A DNA stretch of 64,000 nt from an uncultured Oscillospiraceae bacterium (GCA_900539195.1 UQBC01000012.1:3394-67393), one strand, 5' to 3'; shown: positions 26,009 to 35,911, counted from the stretch's first letter. Translations and numbers: made by a program. Notes: generated by a model not told the origin, from the letters alone.

Positions 26009-28390
26009 ATGAAAAAAGACTATAAAAAGCTGGAGCTGGACAAGATTCTTGACCTGCTCTCGCAAAACGCATACTGTGATGTATGCAGGGAACGCATAAA
26101 GAAGATAAAGCCGTCATTCGATATAGACACGGTAAGAACGGAAATAGCAAAGACGGACGACGCATTCACACTGTCGTCTAAATTCGGCACGCCGAAATTC
26201 TATAATATAAAGGATATATGCTTTGGTGCAAAAAGGGCTCAGCAGGGTTCATCGCTGTCGCTGAGAGAGCTTATGGATATAGGAATGTTCCTGCGTGAAG
26301 TATCCGGTCTTGACGACTGGTATTCACAGTGCAGCGGCATTCAGACCTCGCTTACCGAATATTTCGAGCAGCTCAGCGTAAACAAGCACCTTGAAAATAT
26401 GATAACCAACGCTATCATATCAGAAGAAGAACTTGCTGACAGTGCAAGCCCTCAGCTTGCGGCGATACGCCGTTCGATACAGCGTAAGAGCCTTGCCGTA
26501 AGAGAAAGGCTTGATAAGCTGATAAAGAGTCAGTCAACGCAGAAATATCTTCAGGAAAGCCTTGTCACAATGCGTGACGGAAGATTTGTCGTACCCGTAA
26601 AAACCGAATACAAGAGCGAGATAAGCGGTCTTGTACACGATACATCCGCAACGGGAGCGACTCTGTTCATTGAGCCTATAGCGGTAGTCGAGGCCAACAA
26701 CGAGATAAGGGTACTTCAGATAGAGGAGCAAAAGGAAATCGAGCGTATCATAAAGGAAATGTCGGAGCTTGTCGGCAGCTTCGCCGAGCCGATGATAAAC
26801 GATTATGAGATAGTGCTGACGCTCGAAATTTATTTTGCCAAAGCAAATCTCGGCGCAAAGATGAAAGCAGTGACCCCTGTTATAACCGACAAGCCTTGCT
26901 TCAATCTGATAAAGGCAAGGCATCCGCTTATCGACAAGGATAAGGTAGTGCCTATCTCGCTTGAACTTGGAAACGATTATTCATCGCTTATCGTAACCGG
27001 TCCGAACACCGGCGGTAAGACGGTTTCTCTCAAAACCGCAGGTCTGCTTGTGCTTATGGCAATGTGCGGCATGATGATACCTGCAAGTGAAAACAGCGTT
27101 ATCGGTATGTTTGATGAACTGTATGTGGATATAGGCGATGAGCAGAGCATCGAACAGAGCCTGTCCACATTCTCGTCACATATGACGAATATCGCAAGGA
27201 TTCTCCGTACAGCCGATGAGAAGTCGCTTATTATGCTTGATGAGCTTTGTTCGGGTACAGACCCCGTTGAAGGCTCAGCGCTTGCGGTATCTATACTTGA
27301 CGAATTCAGAAAGCGTGATTGCAGGGTGATAGCAACTACACACTACCAGGAAGTCAAGATGTACGCAATAAAGACGGACAACGTAGAAAATGCGTCCTGC
27401 GAGTTTGATATAAAGACCTTAAGACCGACATACAGAGTAATTGTAGGTATGCCGGGTAAATCAAACGCCTTTGCCATATCCTCAAAGCTCGGCATAAGCA
27501 GTGATATAATCGACAACGCAAAGGAGCTTGTCAGCACAGAGGACAAGCGTTTTGAAGAAGTTGTTCAATCTCTCGAAAAGACAAGGCAGGAGCTCGAAAA
27601 GCTGAAAAGCTCTGCGGCGGCGGAACAGAAGAAATCAAAGGAAATCACCGAACAGCTCAGAGCCGAGCGTGATCAGCTTGAAAAGGACAAGGAAAAAGAA
27701 CTTCAGGACGTCAGAAGCAAGGCGGCAAGCATAATCGAAGAGGTGCGTTTTCAGGGCGACCTTATGCTTGAAGAACTTGAAAGGCTCAGAAAGCAGAAGG
27801 AAAGTGCCGATTTTGCACAGAAGGTCAAGGGCGCCCGTTCACATATCAACTCATCTGTGAACGGAATGTATGATACAGCAAACCCGATAATGCAGAAGAA
27901 GATAGATCATTATGTTCTGCCAAGACCGCTCAAGGTCGGTGATACGGTACGTCTTGCGGATCTCAATAAAGAGGGAACGCTGCTAAGACTGCCCGATTCA
28001 AAGAATATGTGCTTTGTTCAGGTCGGTGCTATGAAAACCAAGACAAAGCTTGAAAATCTTCGCCTTGTGGAAGAAAAGAAAGAGAGCAAGAAACAGCCGA
28101 CACCATCTAAGGTCGGAAAGAAGCTGGTAAGTAACTTCTCACGCAAGAGCGGAATGGAACTTGATATAAGAGGTATGCTCGGCGATGACGGCGTAATGGA
28201 GGTAGACCGCTTTATAGACAGCTGTCTTCTCAGCGGAATTTCCGTCATCACTATTATTCACGGCAAGGGAACAGGTGCTCTGCGTTCTGCGGTACAGCAG
28301 TACCTGCGTAAGAATCCCCACGTCAAATCGTTCCGTGACGGTGCATACGGCGAGGGCGAAGCCGGAGTTACGGTAGCAGAGCTTGAATAA
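26009..28390 (+). CDS. mutS2: Endonuclease MutS2
   Basis: The 793-residue protein belongs to the MutS2 branch, which acts on recombination intermediates and, in B. subtilis, on collided ribosomes. The clamp and lever helices fill the N-terminal 300 residues, the Walker A motif GPNTGGKT is at about 331-338, and DELCSGTDP is the Walker B region. A long Lys/Glu-rich coiled coil (about 515-620) precedes a KOW-like stretch and the C-terminal Smr nuclease domain (about 718-793), which has LDIRG (usually LDLRG) and HGKGTG. There is no mismatch-recognition domain. Confidence 0.94.
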   Translation: MKKDYKKLELDKILDLLSQNAYCDVCRERIKKIKPSFDIDTVRTEIAKTDDAFTLSSKFGTPKFYNIKDICFGAKRAQQGSSLSLRELMDIGMFLREVSGLDDWYSQCSGIQTSLTEYFEQLSVNKHLENMITNAIISEEELADSASPQLAAIRRSIQRKSLAVRERLDKLIKSQSTQKYLQESLVTMRDGRFVVPVKTEYKSEISGLVHDTSATGATLFIEPIAVVEANNEIRVLQIEEQKEIERIIKEMSELVGSFAEPMINDYEIVLTLEIYFAKANLGAKMKAVTPVITDKPCFNLIKARHPLIDKDKVVPISLELGNDYSSLIVTGPNTGGKTVSLKTAGLLVLMAMCGMMIPASENSVIGMFDELYVDIGDEQSIEQSLSTFSSHMTNIARILRTADEKSLIMLDELCSGTDPVEGSALAVSILDEFRKRDCRVIATTHYQEVKMYAIKTDNVENASCEFDIKTLRPTYRVIVGMPGKSNAFAISSKLGISSDIIDNAKELVSTEDKRFEEVVQSLEKTRQELEKLKSSAAAEQKKSKEITEQLRAERDQLEKDKEKELQDVRSKAASIIEEVRFQGDLMLEELERLRKQKESADFAQKVKGARSHINSSVNGMYDTANPIMQKKIDHYVLPRPLKVGDTVRLADLNKEGTLLRLPDSKNMCFVQVGAMKTKTKLENLRLVEEKKESKKQPTPSKVGKKLVSNFSRKSGMELDIRGMLGDDGVMEVDRFIDSCLLSGISVITIIHGKGTGALRSAVQQYLRKNPHVKSFRDGAYGEGEAGVTVAELE

Positions 28391-28408
28391 TTATTTTCGG
28401 AGGCAGTT

Positions 28409-29107
28409 ATGATTAAGTCAGCCGTATTTGACATAGGCGGCACGCTTATGGAATATAAGGGTATGCCGTGCATATGGGTCGATTATTATGAAAACGGTTT
28501 TTTGCACGTTTGTGAAAAGCTGCTGCCGCAGCTTACCGAAAAGAATATAGCGGACGGGATGGAAATACTGCGTGGCTACAATCCCTCGATAAAATTCCGT
28601 GAGGCTGATTATTCTTACGAAAGGATATTCGGTGAGATAGTCAGAAAATGGGGTGTGGATATTTCGCCTGAGAAAATCGCTTATTGCTTTTTCGAGGCTT
28701 TTCCGCTTAAGGCATACACATATCCCGAAACCGTCCCTGTGTTGCAAAAACTGCGTGACAGAGGCATAAAGATTGCCACACTTACCGATGTCGCAACGGG
28801 AATGCCCGACGAACTGCACAAAAGCTATTTTCCTGAGCTTATGCCGCTTTTCGATCTTTATGTTTCGTCAACCTCATGCAGATACCGTAAGCCGAACATA
28901 AAGGGGATTGTCGATATTGCCGTTTATTTCGGTATAAAACCCGATGAAATGATATTTATCGGTGATGAAAGAAAAGACGTGCTGGTAGCAAACGACTTCG
29001 GCTGTACCTCCGTGTATATCGACAGATATAATAACAACCGTGATTTCGGTCAGAAATTTACTGTAAAAGATCTGAACGGATTTTATGATATTGTTACAAA
29101 GCTATAA
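28409..29107 (+). CDS. HAD-superfamily hydrolase, unknown substrate
   Basis: The 232-residue protein is a haloacid-dehalogenase-like phosphatase with a helical cap. Motif I reads FDIGGTL: the nucleophile Asp8 is present but the second Asp of the usual DxD is Gly, as in some HAD families. Motif II is TLTDVAT with its Thr, motif III is the Lys in RYRKPN, and motif IV is FIGDERKDVLVA. The missing acid-base Asp suggests slow phosphatase activity or a different reaction. GGAGG precedes the ATG. It is the last gene of the phoH operon, just before a strong bidirectional terminator. Confidence 0.85.
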   Translation: MIKSAVFDIGGTLMEYKGMPCIWVDYYENGFLHVCEKLLPQLTEKNIADGMEILRGYNPSIKFREADYSYERIFGEIVRKWGVDISPEKIAYCFFEAFPLKAYTYPETVPVLQKLRDRGIKIATLTDVATGMPDELHKSYFPELMPLFDLYVSSTSCRYRKPNIKGIVDIAVYFGIKPDEMIFIGDERKDVLVANDFGCTSVYIDRYNNNRDFGQKFTVKDLNGFYDIVTKL

Positions 29108-29112
29108 AAATT

Positions 29113-29139
29113 GCCCGGTCGTTGACCGGGCATTATTTT
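29113..29139. terminator. Bidirectional terminator between the HAD gene and the adaptor gene
   Basis: A perfect 8-bp GCCCGGTC stem with a GTT loop is flanked by ATTATTTTTT on the plus side and TTTTTAT on the minus side, so it can end both converging transcripts. Confidence 0.9.
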
Positions 29140-29146
29140 TTACATA

Positions 29147-30283
29147 TCAGTCGTTCTGATCGTCAGGAAACTGCATATCTTCGGGCTTGTCGCCGTTCCA
29201 CGGCTTGCGGTTGTCATTATTTTCGTCCTGTATATCATCTGCATTATCATCTTTATTGTTTTTATCATTTTTGTTGTTATTGTCAGAGCCGTTGCCTGTT
29301 GATTCCGAGAGGACTACCACATCACCCTCATTAAGTCCGCTGAGTATCTCGGTGTAGCCGCCTGCTGTCACACCGACTTCAACATAAAGGTCGTACTTTT
29401 CGTTGCCTTGCAGAACACTGCAATATGTCTTTGTGCCGTCCTTCTTTATTGCTTTTTCGGGTACGGCAAGCACGTTCACACGTTTTGTTGTTATTGCGTG
29501 AATAGTAGCCCAGCCGGCATCTACTGCGGTGATACCGTTGTTATCGTTTATCAATTTTTTTAAGCTGTCATCGGACAGGGCAACTGCACAGTATTTTGTG
29601 GCGTCCTTGCTTGCGTCCGAGGGAGCTGTGTCGGGAGCGGCGGTCACCGTTCCCGTATAGTCAACGTCATTGATTACAAGGTCAACATCCATACCGAAAC
29701 GCAGATTCTTTCCTGCACCCTGGGAATTGTACACGAATATTGATTCCAGCACAGCAACACGGCAGAGTAGCGTGCCCTGCTCAATATTTGTTCCAACTGC
29801 TGAATAACAACATTCTGCAATTACTCCGTCGTACGGTGCGGTAACAACTGCACCTTCCCGCTGTTCTTTAAGCTTGTCCAGCTCAATCTGAGCGTAGCCC
29901 TTGTCAATGCCGTCCGCCATAGTGGCGACCTTCATTTCCTGGTCGTTTATCTGAAAGTCAAGCTCAGTAGTGTCGAGAGCAATAAGCACATCGCCCTTTT
30001 TGACCTTCATATTTTTCGATATATTGTTGGTCTTTATCTTACCTGAAACAGGAGCATAATATGACTGCGACTGAGCATAGTCGAGGCTTGCGGGAATTTT
30101 CGCTTCTTCTTCGATAGTCATATACTGAGCTTTGGCGGTTTCGTACGAAAACTGTACCTGATCGGTTATCGAGGTGACAATCTCCTGCTTTACGGGGTCG
30201 CCGCTGCAGCCGGATGATACTATTGCTATCGCTGCAGCCGAAAATAAAGCCGCTGCTTTAAAAATTCTGTTTGAAACAGACAT
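29147..30283 (-). CDS. HlyD-like efflux adaptor lipoprotein
   Basis: The 378-residue protein resembles periplasmic-adaptor (MacA/HlyD type) subunits of tripartite or MacAB-like exporters. A signal peptide ends at the lipobox VSSGC, Cys26. A split biotinyl-lipoyl domain is visible (APVSGKIKTNNISKNMKVKKGD and later TAPYDGVIAECCYSAVG), with only a very short helical hairpin between the halves. The C-terminal end is an acidic Asn/Asp/Lys-rich tail of about 45 residues. The start at 30283 follows AAAGGA. No ABC or RND permease is adjacent. It is the last gene of a three-gene unit behind a sugar epimerase and a DUF1015 protein. Confidence 0.82.
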   Translation of the reverse strand: MSVSNRIFKAAALFSAAAIAIVSSGCSGDPVKQEIVTSITDQVQFSYETAKAQYMTIEEEAKIPASLDYAQSQSYYAPVSGKIKTNNISKNMKVKKGDVLIALDTTELDFQINDQEMKVATMADGIDKGYAQIELDKLKEQREGAVVTAPYDGVIAECCYSAVGTNIEQGTLLCRVAVLESIFVYNSQGAGKNLRFGMDVDLVINDVDYTGTVTAAPDTAPSDASKDATKYCAVALSDDSLKKLINDNNGITAVDAGWATIHAITTKRVNVLAVPEKAIKKDGTKTYCSVLQGNEKYDLYVEVGVTAGGYTEILSGLNEGDVVVLSESTGNGSDNNNKNDKNNKDDNADDIQDENNDNRKPWNGDKPEDMQFPDDQND

Positions 30284-30300
30284 AGGGGGAATCCTTTCGA

Positions 30301-31461
30301 TTACATACGAGAAATTATCTCTAAGCACATTCTTCCGTTATGGTAGGGGCATTTCCACGGATCTACGACCGGCTTGAAGTCTGCGGGCTGATCGTTATCG
30401 TCAAGCTGTGAATGCCATTCGCCGCCGGGACGCTTGTCTATCATCTTATCCTTGATATAGTTCCAGAGTGTGCGTGAAATCTCAAGGTATCTTGCGTCGC
30501 CGTATCTCTGATAAGCGTTGCAGAAGCCAACTACGCCCTCTGCCTGTACCCACCAGATATGCCATGTGTTCACAACACCGTGTTCAACCTCGTTATTGAG
30601 CCTGCCGTTCGATAAAGCTCTGTCGGCAATGTTCTTGACGATTACCTTGTTCATCTCGGCGCATCTCTTTGAAAGATGCTCGTCACCGATAACATCGCAG
30701 GCTCTGTCGATAAGCCAGGTAGCTTCAATATCGTGACCGTATGAGTAAATATCGCCTATTTCGTTAAGATTTTTATCGAAGAATACGAACAGCTTTCCGC
30801 CGTTCTTATCGTAAATCTTGTCAAGCGTGATCTCAAGAGTAAAACGCAGAGCCTTAAGCACACGCTTGTCATTGCTTACTCTGTAAAGCTCAGTATAAGC
30901 CTCCATAACGTGCAGGGTAGTGTTCATTGTTTTGTCAGCCATAAGACCGTTTTCGGAAAGTGCGTCATTCGGGATAATGTTCCAGTCCTTTGAGAATGCC
31001 TCAAGATATGCGACATCGTCACGGCACTTTTCCTCAACCGTAGCGAACACATCAAGAGCAAGCTCCAAAGCAGCTTTATCCTTAGATGCGTCATAGTAGC
31101 TTGACATAGCGTAGATGAAAAATGCCTGGCAATATGTGTGCTTCATACTGTCGTTTACCGTGCCGTCTGCATTCATCATCCAGTATACACCGCCGTTTTC
31201 CTTGTCAACACAATATTTTGAAAGGAATTCATAAGCGTGCTTTGCTTTTTTAAGGCAGTTCTGATCCTTTAACACAAGATAGCAGTTTGAGTAGAACCAG
31301 AGTATTCTTGAGTGAAGTATTACGCCCTTGGGAGCGTTTTTATCAAGAGTAAGGTCGTTTCCTACATAACCGTAGAAACCGCCGTTATCATTATCTTCAA
31401 GGCTGTCCCAGAAAGGGATAATGTGTTCTGTAAGTTCCTTTTTGCATTCACGAGCGAGCAT
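30301..31461 (-). CDS. AGE-family epimerase, probably cellobiose 2-epimerase
   Basis: The 386-residue enzyme belongs to the N-acylglucosamine 2-epimerase superfamily, an alpha/alpha barrel. The sequence tracks cellobiose 2-epimerases of Ruminococcus: the opening ARECKKELTEHIIPFWDSLEDNDNGGF cannot be shown here in full but begins ARECKKELTEHIIPFW; SYGHDIEATWLI carries the catalytic His and Glu, and KCPYHNGRMCLEI lies near the end. It would convert cellobiose to glucosyl-mannose in the cytosol, in cellulose or mannan use. It lies 16 bases after DUF1015 and 17 bases before the adaptor gene. No mannosylglucose phosphorylase is adjacent. Confidence 0.85.
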   Translation of the reverse strand: MLARECKKELTEHIIPFWDSLEDNDNGGFYGYVGNDLTLDKNAPKGVILHSRILWFYSNCYLVLKDQNCLKKAKHAYEFLSKYCVDKENGGVYWMMNADGTVNDSMKHTYCQAFFIYAMSSYYDASKDKAALELALDVFATVEEKCRDDVAYLEAFSKDWNIIPNDALSENGLMADKTMNTTLHVMEAYTELYRVSNDKRVLKALRFTLEITLDKIYDKNGGKLFVFFDKNLNEIGDIYSYGHDIEATWLIDRACDVIGDEHLSKRCAEMNKVIVKNIADRALSNGRLNNEVEHGVVNTWHIWWVQAEGVVGFCNAYQRYGDARYLEISRTLWNYIKDKMIDKRPGGEWHSQLDDNDQPADFKPVVDPWKCPYHNGRMCLEIISRM

Positions 31462-31477
31462 TGTTTTTCTCCTTTAA

Positions 31478-32761
31478 TCAGTCAAAAATTTTGTTCATAA
31501 CAAGTCCTGTTGTGAGTTTGGGGTAGAAATATGTTGACTTCTGAGGCATCTTTTCGCCTGCAAGCGCAACATCTCTTATCTCGGAAACTCTGGTGGGGTT
31601 AAGTATAAATGAACAATCGGCACTGCCATTGTCTACAGCTTCAATAGCCTCGTCAAGAACTCTTGTGTATGTAAGGTTCTTCTGATTTGCCATATTTTCT
31701 TTATCTATGCCGAAAATTCTCTCAAGCACAAGCGTATGAAGTACGCTGACATCAAGCTCACGCAGTGCCTTGCTTGCAGTCGGCATTAGCTTTTCCATAA
31801 GGGAGGTATCCTTTAATGTCATAAGCGTATACTTGCCGTCACAGTAGAGAACGAATGCCTTCTTGCCGTCCTTGTAAGCCTTGTCAAGCTTTGCTGTGCT
31901 GTCTGTGCGTGAAAGATTGGTTTCAATATCGAAATAATCCTTCGACTTTTCAATAACAGCGTTTACATCAAAGTTTTCAAGATCCCTTACGATTCTGTGA
32001 GTAGGGAATACTACAAGTCCGCTGTTCTCCATATTAACAAGCATCATCGTAACATATTCGGAAGTGCCGACATCCTGCTTGTTTTCTGCAACGAATTTCT
32101 TGTAACGGAGCGCCGTTTCATAGCGGTGGTGACCGTCGGCAATATATAACTTCTTGTCAGCCATTTTTGATGCAAGGTCTGCGATAAATGCTTCATCGCT
32201 TACGCACCACAGCTTGTGTGTAACTCCGTCGGGATCGGTGAACTGCTTGTCGGGAACGCCCTTGCTTGCATTGTCTATAAGCGTGAATACCTTGCTGTCA
32301 TCGTCCATATATAACGAGTATATCTGGCTGAAATTACATCCGGTAGCACACATAAGGTTGAACCTGTCCTCTTTGGCCTTTGAGAGCGTTTCCTCGTGGG
32401 GAAGAATTATTCCCTTTGAGAACTCCTCCAGCTTTACAAGCGAAACATATCCCTTTACACTGTAGCTTGAACCGAGTGCGTCAAACACCATCTCATAGAT
32501 ATATATTGAAGGCTTTTCGTCACACTTCAGAATTTCTTCGTCAAGCCACTCGTTGAGATACGCTCTTGCCTTGCCGTATGCCTCATCGGTATCCTCAGCC
32601 GTTTTCGGCAATTCAAGCCTTATGATATTGTGGGGGTTTTCAGCCAAATACTGCTTTTTCTGTTCGGGGCTGATAATATCGTAGGGGGGACAGCACACCT
32701 CGCCTGTGCTTCCTGCCTTGTCGGTAAATCTCAGTCCTCTGAATGCTTTGATCTCAGCCAT
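31478..32761 (-). CDS. DUF1015 family protein
   Basis: The 427-residue protein matches DUF1015, a family of conserved cytosolic proteins whose reaction is not established. The hallmarks are the opening IKAFRGLRF with CCPPYDIISPEQ, the middle ILPHEETLSKAKEDR, and LYIADGHHRYETALRY with the conserved GHHRYE motif. The motif content suggests a catalytic or binding site, but I would not name a substrate. GAAAGGAACTCGAA precedes the ATG. It follows secA by 110 bases, with a weak hairpin between, and probably leads the unit with the epimerase and adaptor. Confidence 0.85.
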   Translation of the reverse strand: MAEIKAFRGLRFTDKAGSTGEVCCPPYDIISPEQKKQYLAENPHNIIRLELPKTAEDTDEAYGKARAYLNEWLDEEILKCDEKPSIYIYEMVFDALGSSYSVKGYVSLVKLEEFSKGIILPHEETLSKAKEDRFNLMCATGCNFSQIYSLYMDDDSKVFTLIDNASKGVPDKQFTDPDGVTHKLWCVSDEAFIADLASKMADKKLYIADGHHRYETALRYKKFVAENKQDVGTSEYVTMMLVNMENSGLVVFPTHRIVRDLENFDVNAVIEKSKDYFDIETNLSRTDSTAKLDKAYKDGKKAFVLYCDGKYTLMTLKDTSLMEKLMPTASKALRELDVSVLHTLVLERIFGIDKENMANQKNLTYTRVLDEAIEAVDNGSADCSFILNPTRVSEIRDVALAGEKMPQKSTYFYPKLTTGLVMNKIFD

Positions 32762-32818
32762 TTCGAGTTCCTTTCATTGTAAGCTTTGATAATTTATGCC
32801 GTTTGTCGTATTAAAGCG

Positions 32819-32853
32819 TTCAGCTTGCGTCCGTTTTATGAACACAAGCTGAA
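32819..32853 (-). terminator. Hairpin after secA, weak terminator
   Basis: A perfect 9-bp stem (TTCAGCTTG, arms 32819-32827 and 32845-32853) with a 17-base loop lies 19 bases after the secA stop. Only a short TTTAA follows, so termination may be partial. Confidence 0.4.
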
Positions 32854-32871
32854 ACAGCACTGTTACCGTAA

Positions 32872-35598
32872 TTATTCGTCCTTACCGCAACATTTCTTAT
32901 ACTTTTTACCGCTTCCGCAGGGGCAGGGATCGTTTCTTCCGACCTTTTCCGAAGCGGATTTCTTTACGGTCGTGTGAGAACCTGCGTTTTCAGCGTCGGG
33001 CTTCATTACCTGTTCACGCTCAAGCGGTTCTTCTATCCTTACCTTGACGGTAAGGACAAGTCTTGCAGTATCCTCACGGATAGCGGCAATCATCTCATCG
33101 AACATTGCGAAGCCTTCAATACGGTATTCGACAACGGGATCTCTTTGTGCGTAGCTTCTGAGATAGATGCCTCGCTTAAGTTCCTCCATTGCGTCGATAT
33201 GATCCATCCACTTGGTGTCAACGACCTTCAGCAGACAGATACGCTCAATCTCACGCATATTTTCAGTGCCGAACATTTCTTCACGCTCGGCATAAAGAGC
33301 GTCCGCTCTTTCCTGCAGGAGCTTTACAATATCCTTGCGGTCAATTGTATTGAGATCGTCCGTAGTATAGTTGAAGTCATCTTCCTTTGTAAGCATATTT
33401 GCAAAATGCTCACGCAGACCGATAAGATTCCAGTTTTCAGGATAATCATCGGAGCAGTATGTCTTGACATTCTCCTCGATGGTTTCCTTTATCATATTCT
33501 TTACATAGTCGCTGACATCTTCACCGTCAAGCACCTTGGCACGCTGTGAATAAATCGTCATACGCTGCTGTGACATTACATCGTCAAAGTCAAGTACGTT
33601 CTTACGGATAGAGAAGTTTCTGCCCTCGACCTTACGCTGTGAGGACTCGATAGTCTTTGTGAGGAATCCGTTTTCAATCGGTACATCGTCCTCGATACCG
33701 AGCGTCTGCATTACGCTCTGCACCTTTTCGCCGCCGAACTTACGCATAAGATCGTCCTCAAGCGAAATGAAGAAGCGGCTTTCGCCGGGGTCACCCTGAC
33801 GGCCTGCACGACCTCTCAGCTGATTGTCGATACGGCGTGATTCGTGACGCTCTGTACCCAGTATGAACAGACCGCCTGCCTGTCTTACTTCCTCAGCCTC
33901 GTCCTTTATTGCGGCCTTATATTCCGCATTGTACTTGATATACGTTTCTCTTGCGTTGAGAATATCTTCGTTATCTGTTTCGGCAAAGCCTGTAGCCTCA
34001 TTTATGAGAGCCTCGTCCATGCCTTCTTTTCTCATTCTTGCCTTTGCGAGATACTCTGCGTTACCGCCGAGCATAATATCCGTACCACGACCTGCCATGT
34101 TGGTTGCGATAGTAACCGCACCCTTCTTACCTGCCTGTGCAACAATTTCAGCCTCACGCTCGTGATTCTTTGCGTTCAGCACCTCGTGCTTTATGCCTTT
34201 CTTCTTGAGCATAGAGGAAAGCAGTTCGGACTTCTCGATCGTGATAGTGCCGACCAGTACAGGCTGACCTTTGGCGTGGCATTCTTCAATCTGACGGATT
34301 ACCGCCTTGTACTTGCCCTCTTCGTTCTTATATACCTGATCCTCGTGGTCGATTCTTGCTATAGGCTTGTTGGTAGGTATCTCTATAACGTCAAGTGCAT
34401 AAATCTGTCTGAATTCGGCTTCTTCCGTCATAGCCGTACCTGTCATACCGGACAGCTTATCGTACAGTCTGAAGAAGTTCTGGAATGTAATAGTAGCGAG
34501 CGTCTTGCTCTCGTTTTTAACCTTTACGCCTTCCTTTGCCTCGATAGCCTGGTGTAAGCCCTCGTTGAATCTACGTCCGAACATAAGACGTCCTGTAAAT
34601 TCATCAACGATTACTATTTCGCCGTCCTTTACAACATAGTCAACGTCACGCTTCATTACGCCTACCGCCTTGATAGCCTGGTTGACATGGTGTAAAAGCG
34701 TCATATTTTCGGCATCCATAAGGTTTTCTACGCCGAAATATGCTTCCGCTTTTTTAACGCCACGCTGGGTAAGAGTAGCGTTCTTTGCCTTTTCGTCTAT
34801 GATATAATCGCCGTCAAACTGATCCTGATCTTCCTTGCTGTCAAGGTCGATTACCGTGAACGGCTTTAACTGTAACGCAAGTCTGTTTGCCTTCTGATAA
34901 AGGTCGGTGGACTTATCTCCGGGTCCCGAAATGATAAGAGGAGTTCTCGCTTCATCAATAAGTATCGAGTCGACCTCATCGACAATAGCGAAATTGAATT
35001 CACGCTGTACCTTGTCCTGCTTGTGAATACACATATTGTCACGCAGATAGTCAAAGCCGAATTCGTTGTTTGTACCGTATGTTACATCACAGTTATACGA
35101 CTTTCTTCTGTCGTCGTTTTTCATATCGTGAAGTATAAGTCCCACGGTAAGACCTAAGAATCTGTGTACACGGCCTATCATTTCACCGTCACGCTTTGCA
35201 AGGTAGTCGTTTACCGTTACAACGTGTACGCCCTTGCCGCTGAGCGCAACAAGATAAGAGGGAAGTGCGGCAACGAAGGTCTTACCTTCACCTGTTCTCA
35301 TCTCTGCAATACGTCCCTGGAAAAGAATAATACCGCCGAGTATCTGTACGGGATAAGGCTTTATGCCGAGAACTCTCCACATAGCCTCACGGCATACGGC
35401 AAATGCGTCGGGGAGGATATCATCTAGTGTTTCACCGTTTTCAAGTCTTTCCTTCAGTGCGGGAGTCTGCGCCTTAAGCTCGCTGTCGGTCATCGGAGAA
35501 TATTTCGATTCAAGCTCAAGAACCTTATCCTTTATCGGAATTATTCTCTTGATTTCTTTTTCGGAATAGTTACCGAATATTTTTGTAAGTAATCCCAT
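32872..35598 (-). CDS. secA: Preprotein translocase ATPase SecA
   Basis: The 908-residue ATPase drives proteins through SecYEG. The start MGLLTKIFGNYSEKEIKRI is the family norm, so I set it at ATG 35598 and not further upstream. The Walker A motif MRTGEGKTFVA, the DEVDSILIDEART box and the second helicase motifs (TNMAGRGTDI, QLRGRAGRQGDPG) are all present. The protein ends with the SEC-C zinc motif GRNDPCPCGSGKKYKKCCG, which binds SecB or ribosomes. A strong promoter lies at 35737-35765 with about 130 bases of leader. Confidence 0.96.
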   Translation of the reverse strand: MGLLTKIFGNYSEKEIKRIIPIKDKVLELESKYSPMTDSELKAQTPALKERLENGETLDDILPDAFAVCREAMWRVLGIKPYPVQILGGIILFQGRIAEMRTGEGKTFVAALPSYLVALSGKGVHVVTVNDYLAKRDGEMIGRVHRFLGLTVGLILHDMKNDDRRKSYNCDVTYGTNNEFGFDYLRDNMCIHKQDKVQREFNFAIVDEVDSILIDEARTPLIISGPGDKSTDLYQKANRLALQLKPFTVIDLDSKEDQDQFDGDYIIDEKAKNATLTQRGVKKAEAYFGVENLMDAENMTLLHHVNQAIKAVGVMKRDVDYVVKDGEIVIVDEFTGRLMFGRRFNEGLHQAIEAKEGVKVKNESKTLATITFQNFFRLYDKLSGMTGTAMTEEAEFRQIYALDVIEIPTNKPIARIDHEDQVYKNEEGKYKAVIRQIEECHAKGQPVLVGTITIEKSELLSSMLKKKGIKHEVLNAKNHEREAEIVAQAGKKGAVTIATNMAGRGTDIMLGGNAEYLAKARMRKEGMDEALINEATGFAETDNEDILNARETYIKYNAEYKAAIKDEAEEVRQAGGLFILGTERHESRRIDNQLRGRAGRQGDPGESRFFISLEDDLMRKFGGEKVQSVMQTLGIEDDVPIENGFLTKTIESSQRKVEGRNFSIRKNVLDFDDVMSQQRMTIYSQRAKVLDGEDVSDYVKNMIKETIEENVKTYCSDDYPENWNLIGLREHFANMLTKEDDFNYTTDDLNTIDRKDIVKLLQERADALYAEREEMFGTENMREIERICLLKVVDTKWMDHIDAMEELKRGIYLRSYAQRDPVVEYRIEGFAMFDEMIAAIREDTARLVLTVKVRIEEPLEREQVMKPDAENAGSHTTVKKSASEKVGRNDPCPCGSGKKYKKCCGKDE

Positions 35599-35736
35599 GT
35601 AAAATGCTTTTTCCTTTCGTTTTTGAGTAAACGGGCTGTATTGCTTAAAATACGGCATACCGCCGGGTCTGTATATCAAGCCAAACGTAAAGCACGTTAT
35701 CAGCCTATTGTCATATTTTAGTTTACATTCTTTTAT

Positions 35737-35765
35737 ATTATACACTCGACAAGGCGGTTTGTCAA
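35737..35765 (-). promoter_or_regulatory. Consensus sigma-A promoter of secA
   Basis: On the minus strand TTGACA (35760-35765) and TATAAT (35737-35742) are both perfect and separated by 17 bases. Confidence 0.85.
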
Positions 35766-35835
35766 TATAACACAGCCGTCAACGGAAAAATTTTACGGAG
35801 TATATTTAAATATGTGCGGAATTATCATAATTCTA

Positions 35836-35864
35836 TTGACTGTACGGGAAAAATGTGATAAAAT
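35836..35864 (+). promoter_or_regulatory. Sigma-A promoter of comFB
   Basis: TTGACT (35836-35841) and TAAAAT (35859-35864) are separated by 17 bases, about 48 bases before the start codon. Confidence 0.7.
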
Positions 35865-35911
35865 GTAAAAAAGAATTCAAATCTCTTTATCAATGTGAAA
35901 GGAAACATATT

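Noticed and set aside
33844..34557. 237-residue plus-strand open frame
   Set aside because: It is antisense to secA, with no ribosome site and no recognisable domain.
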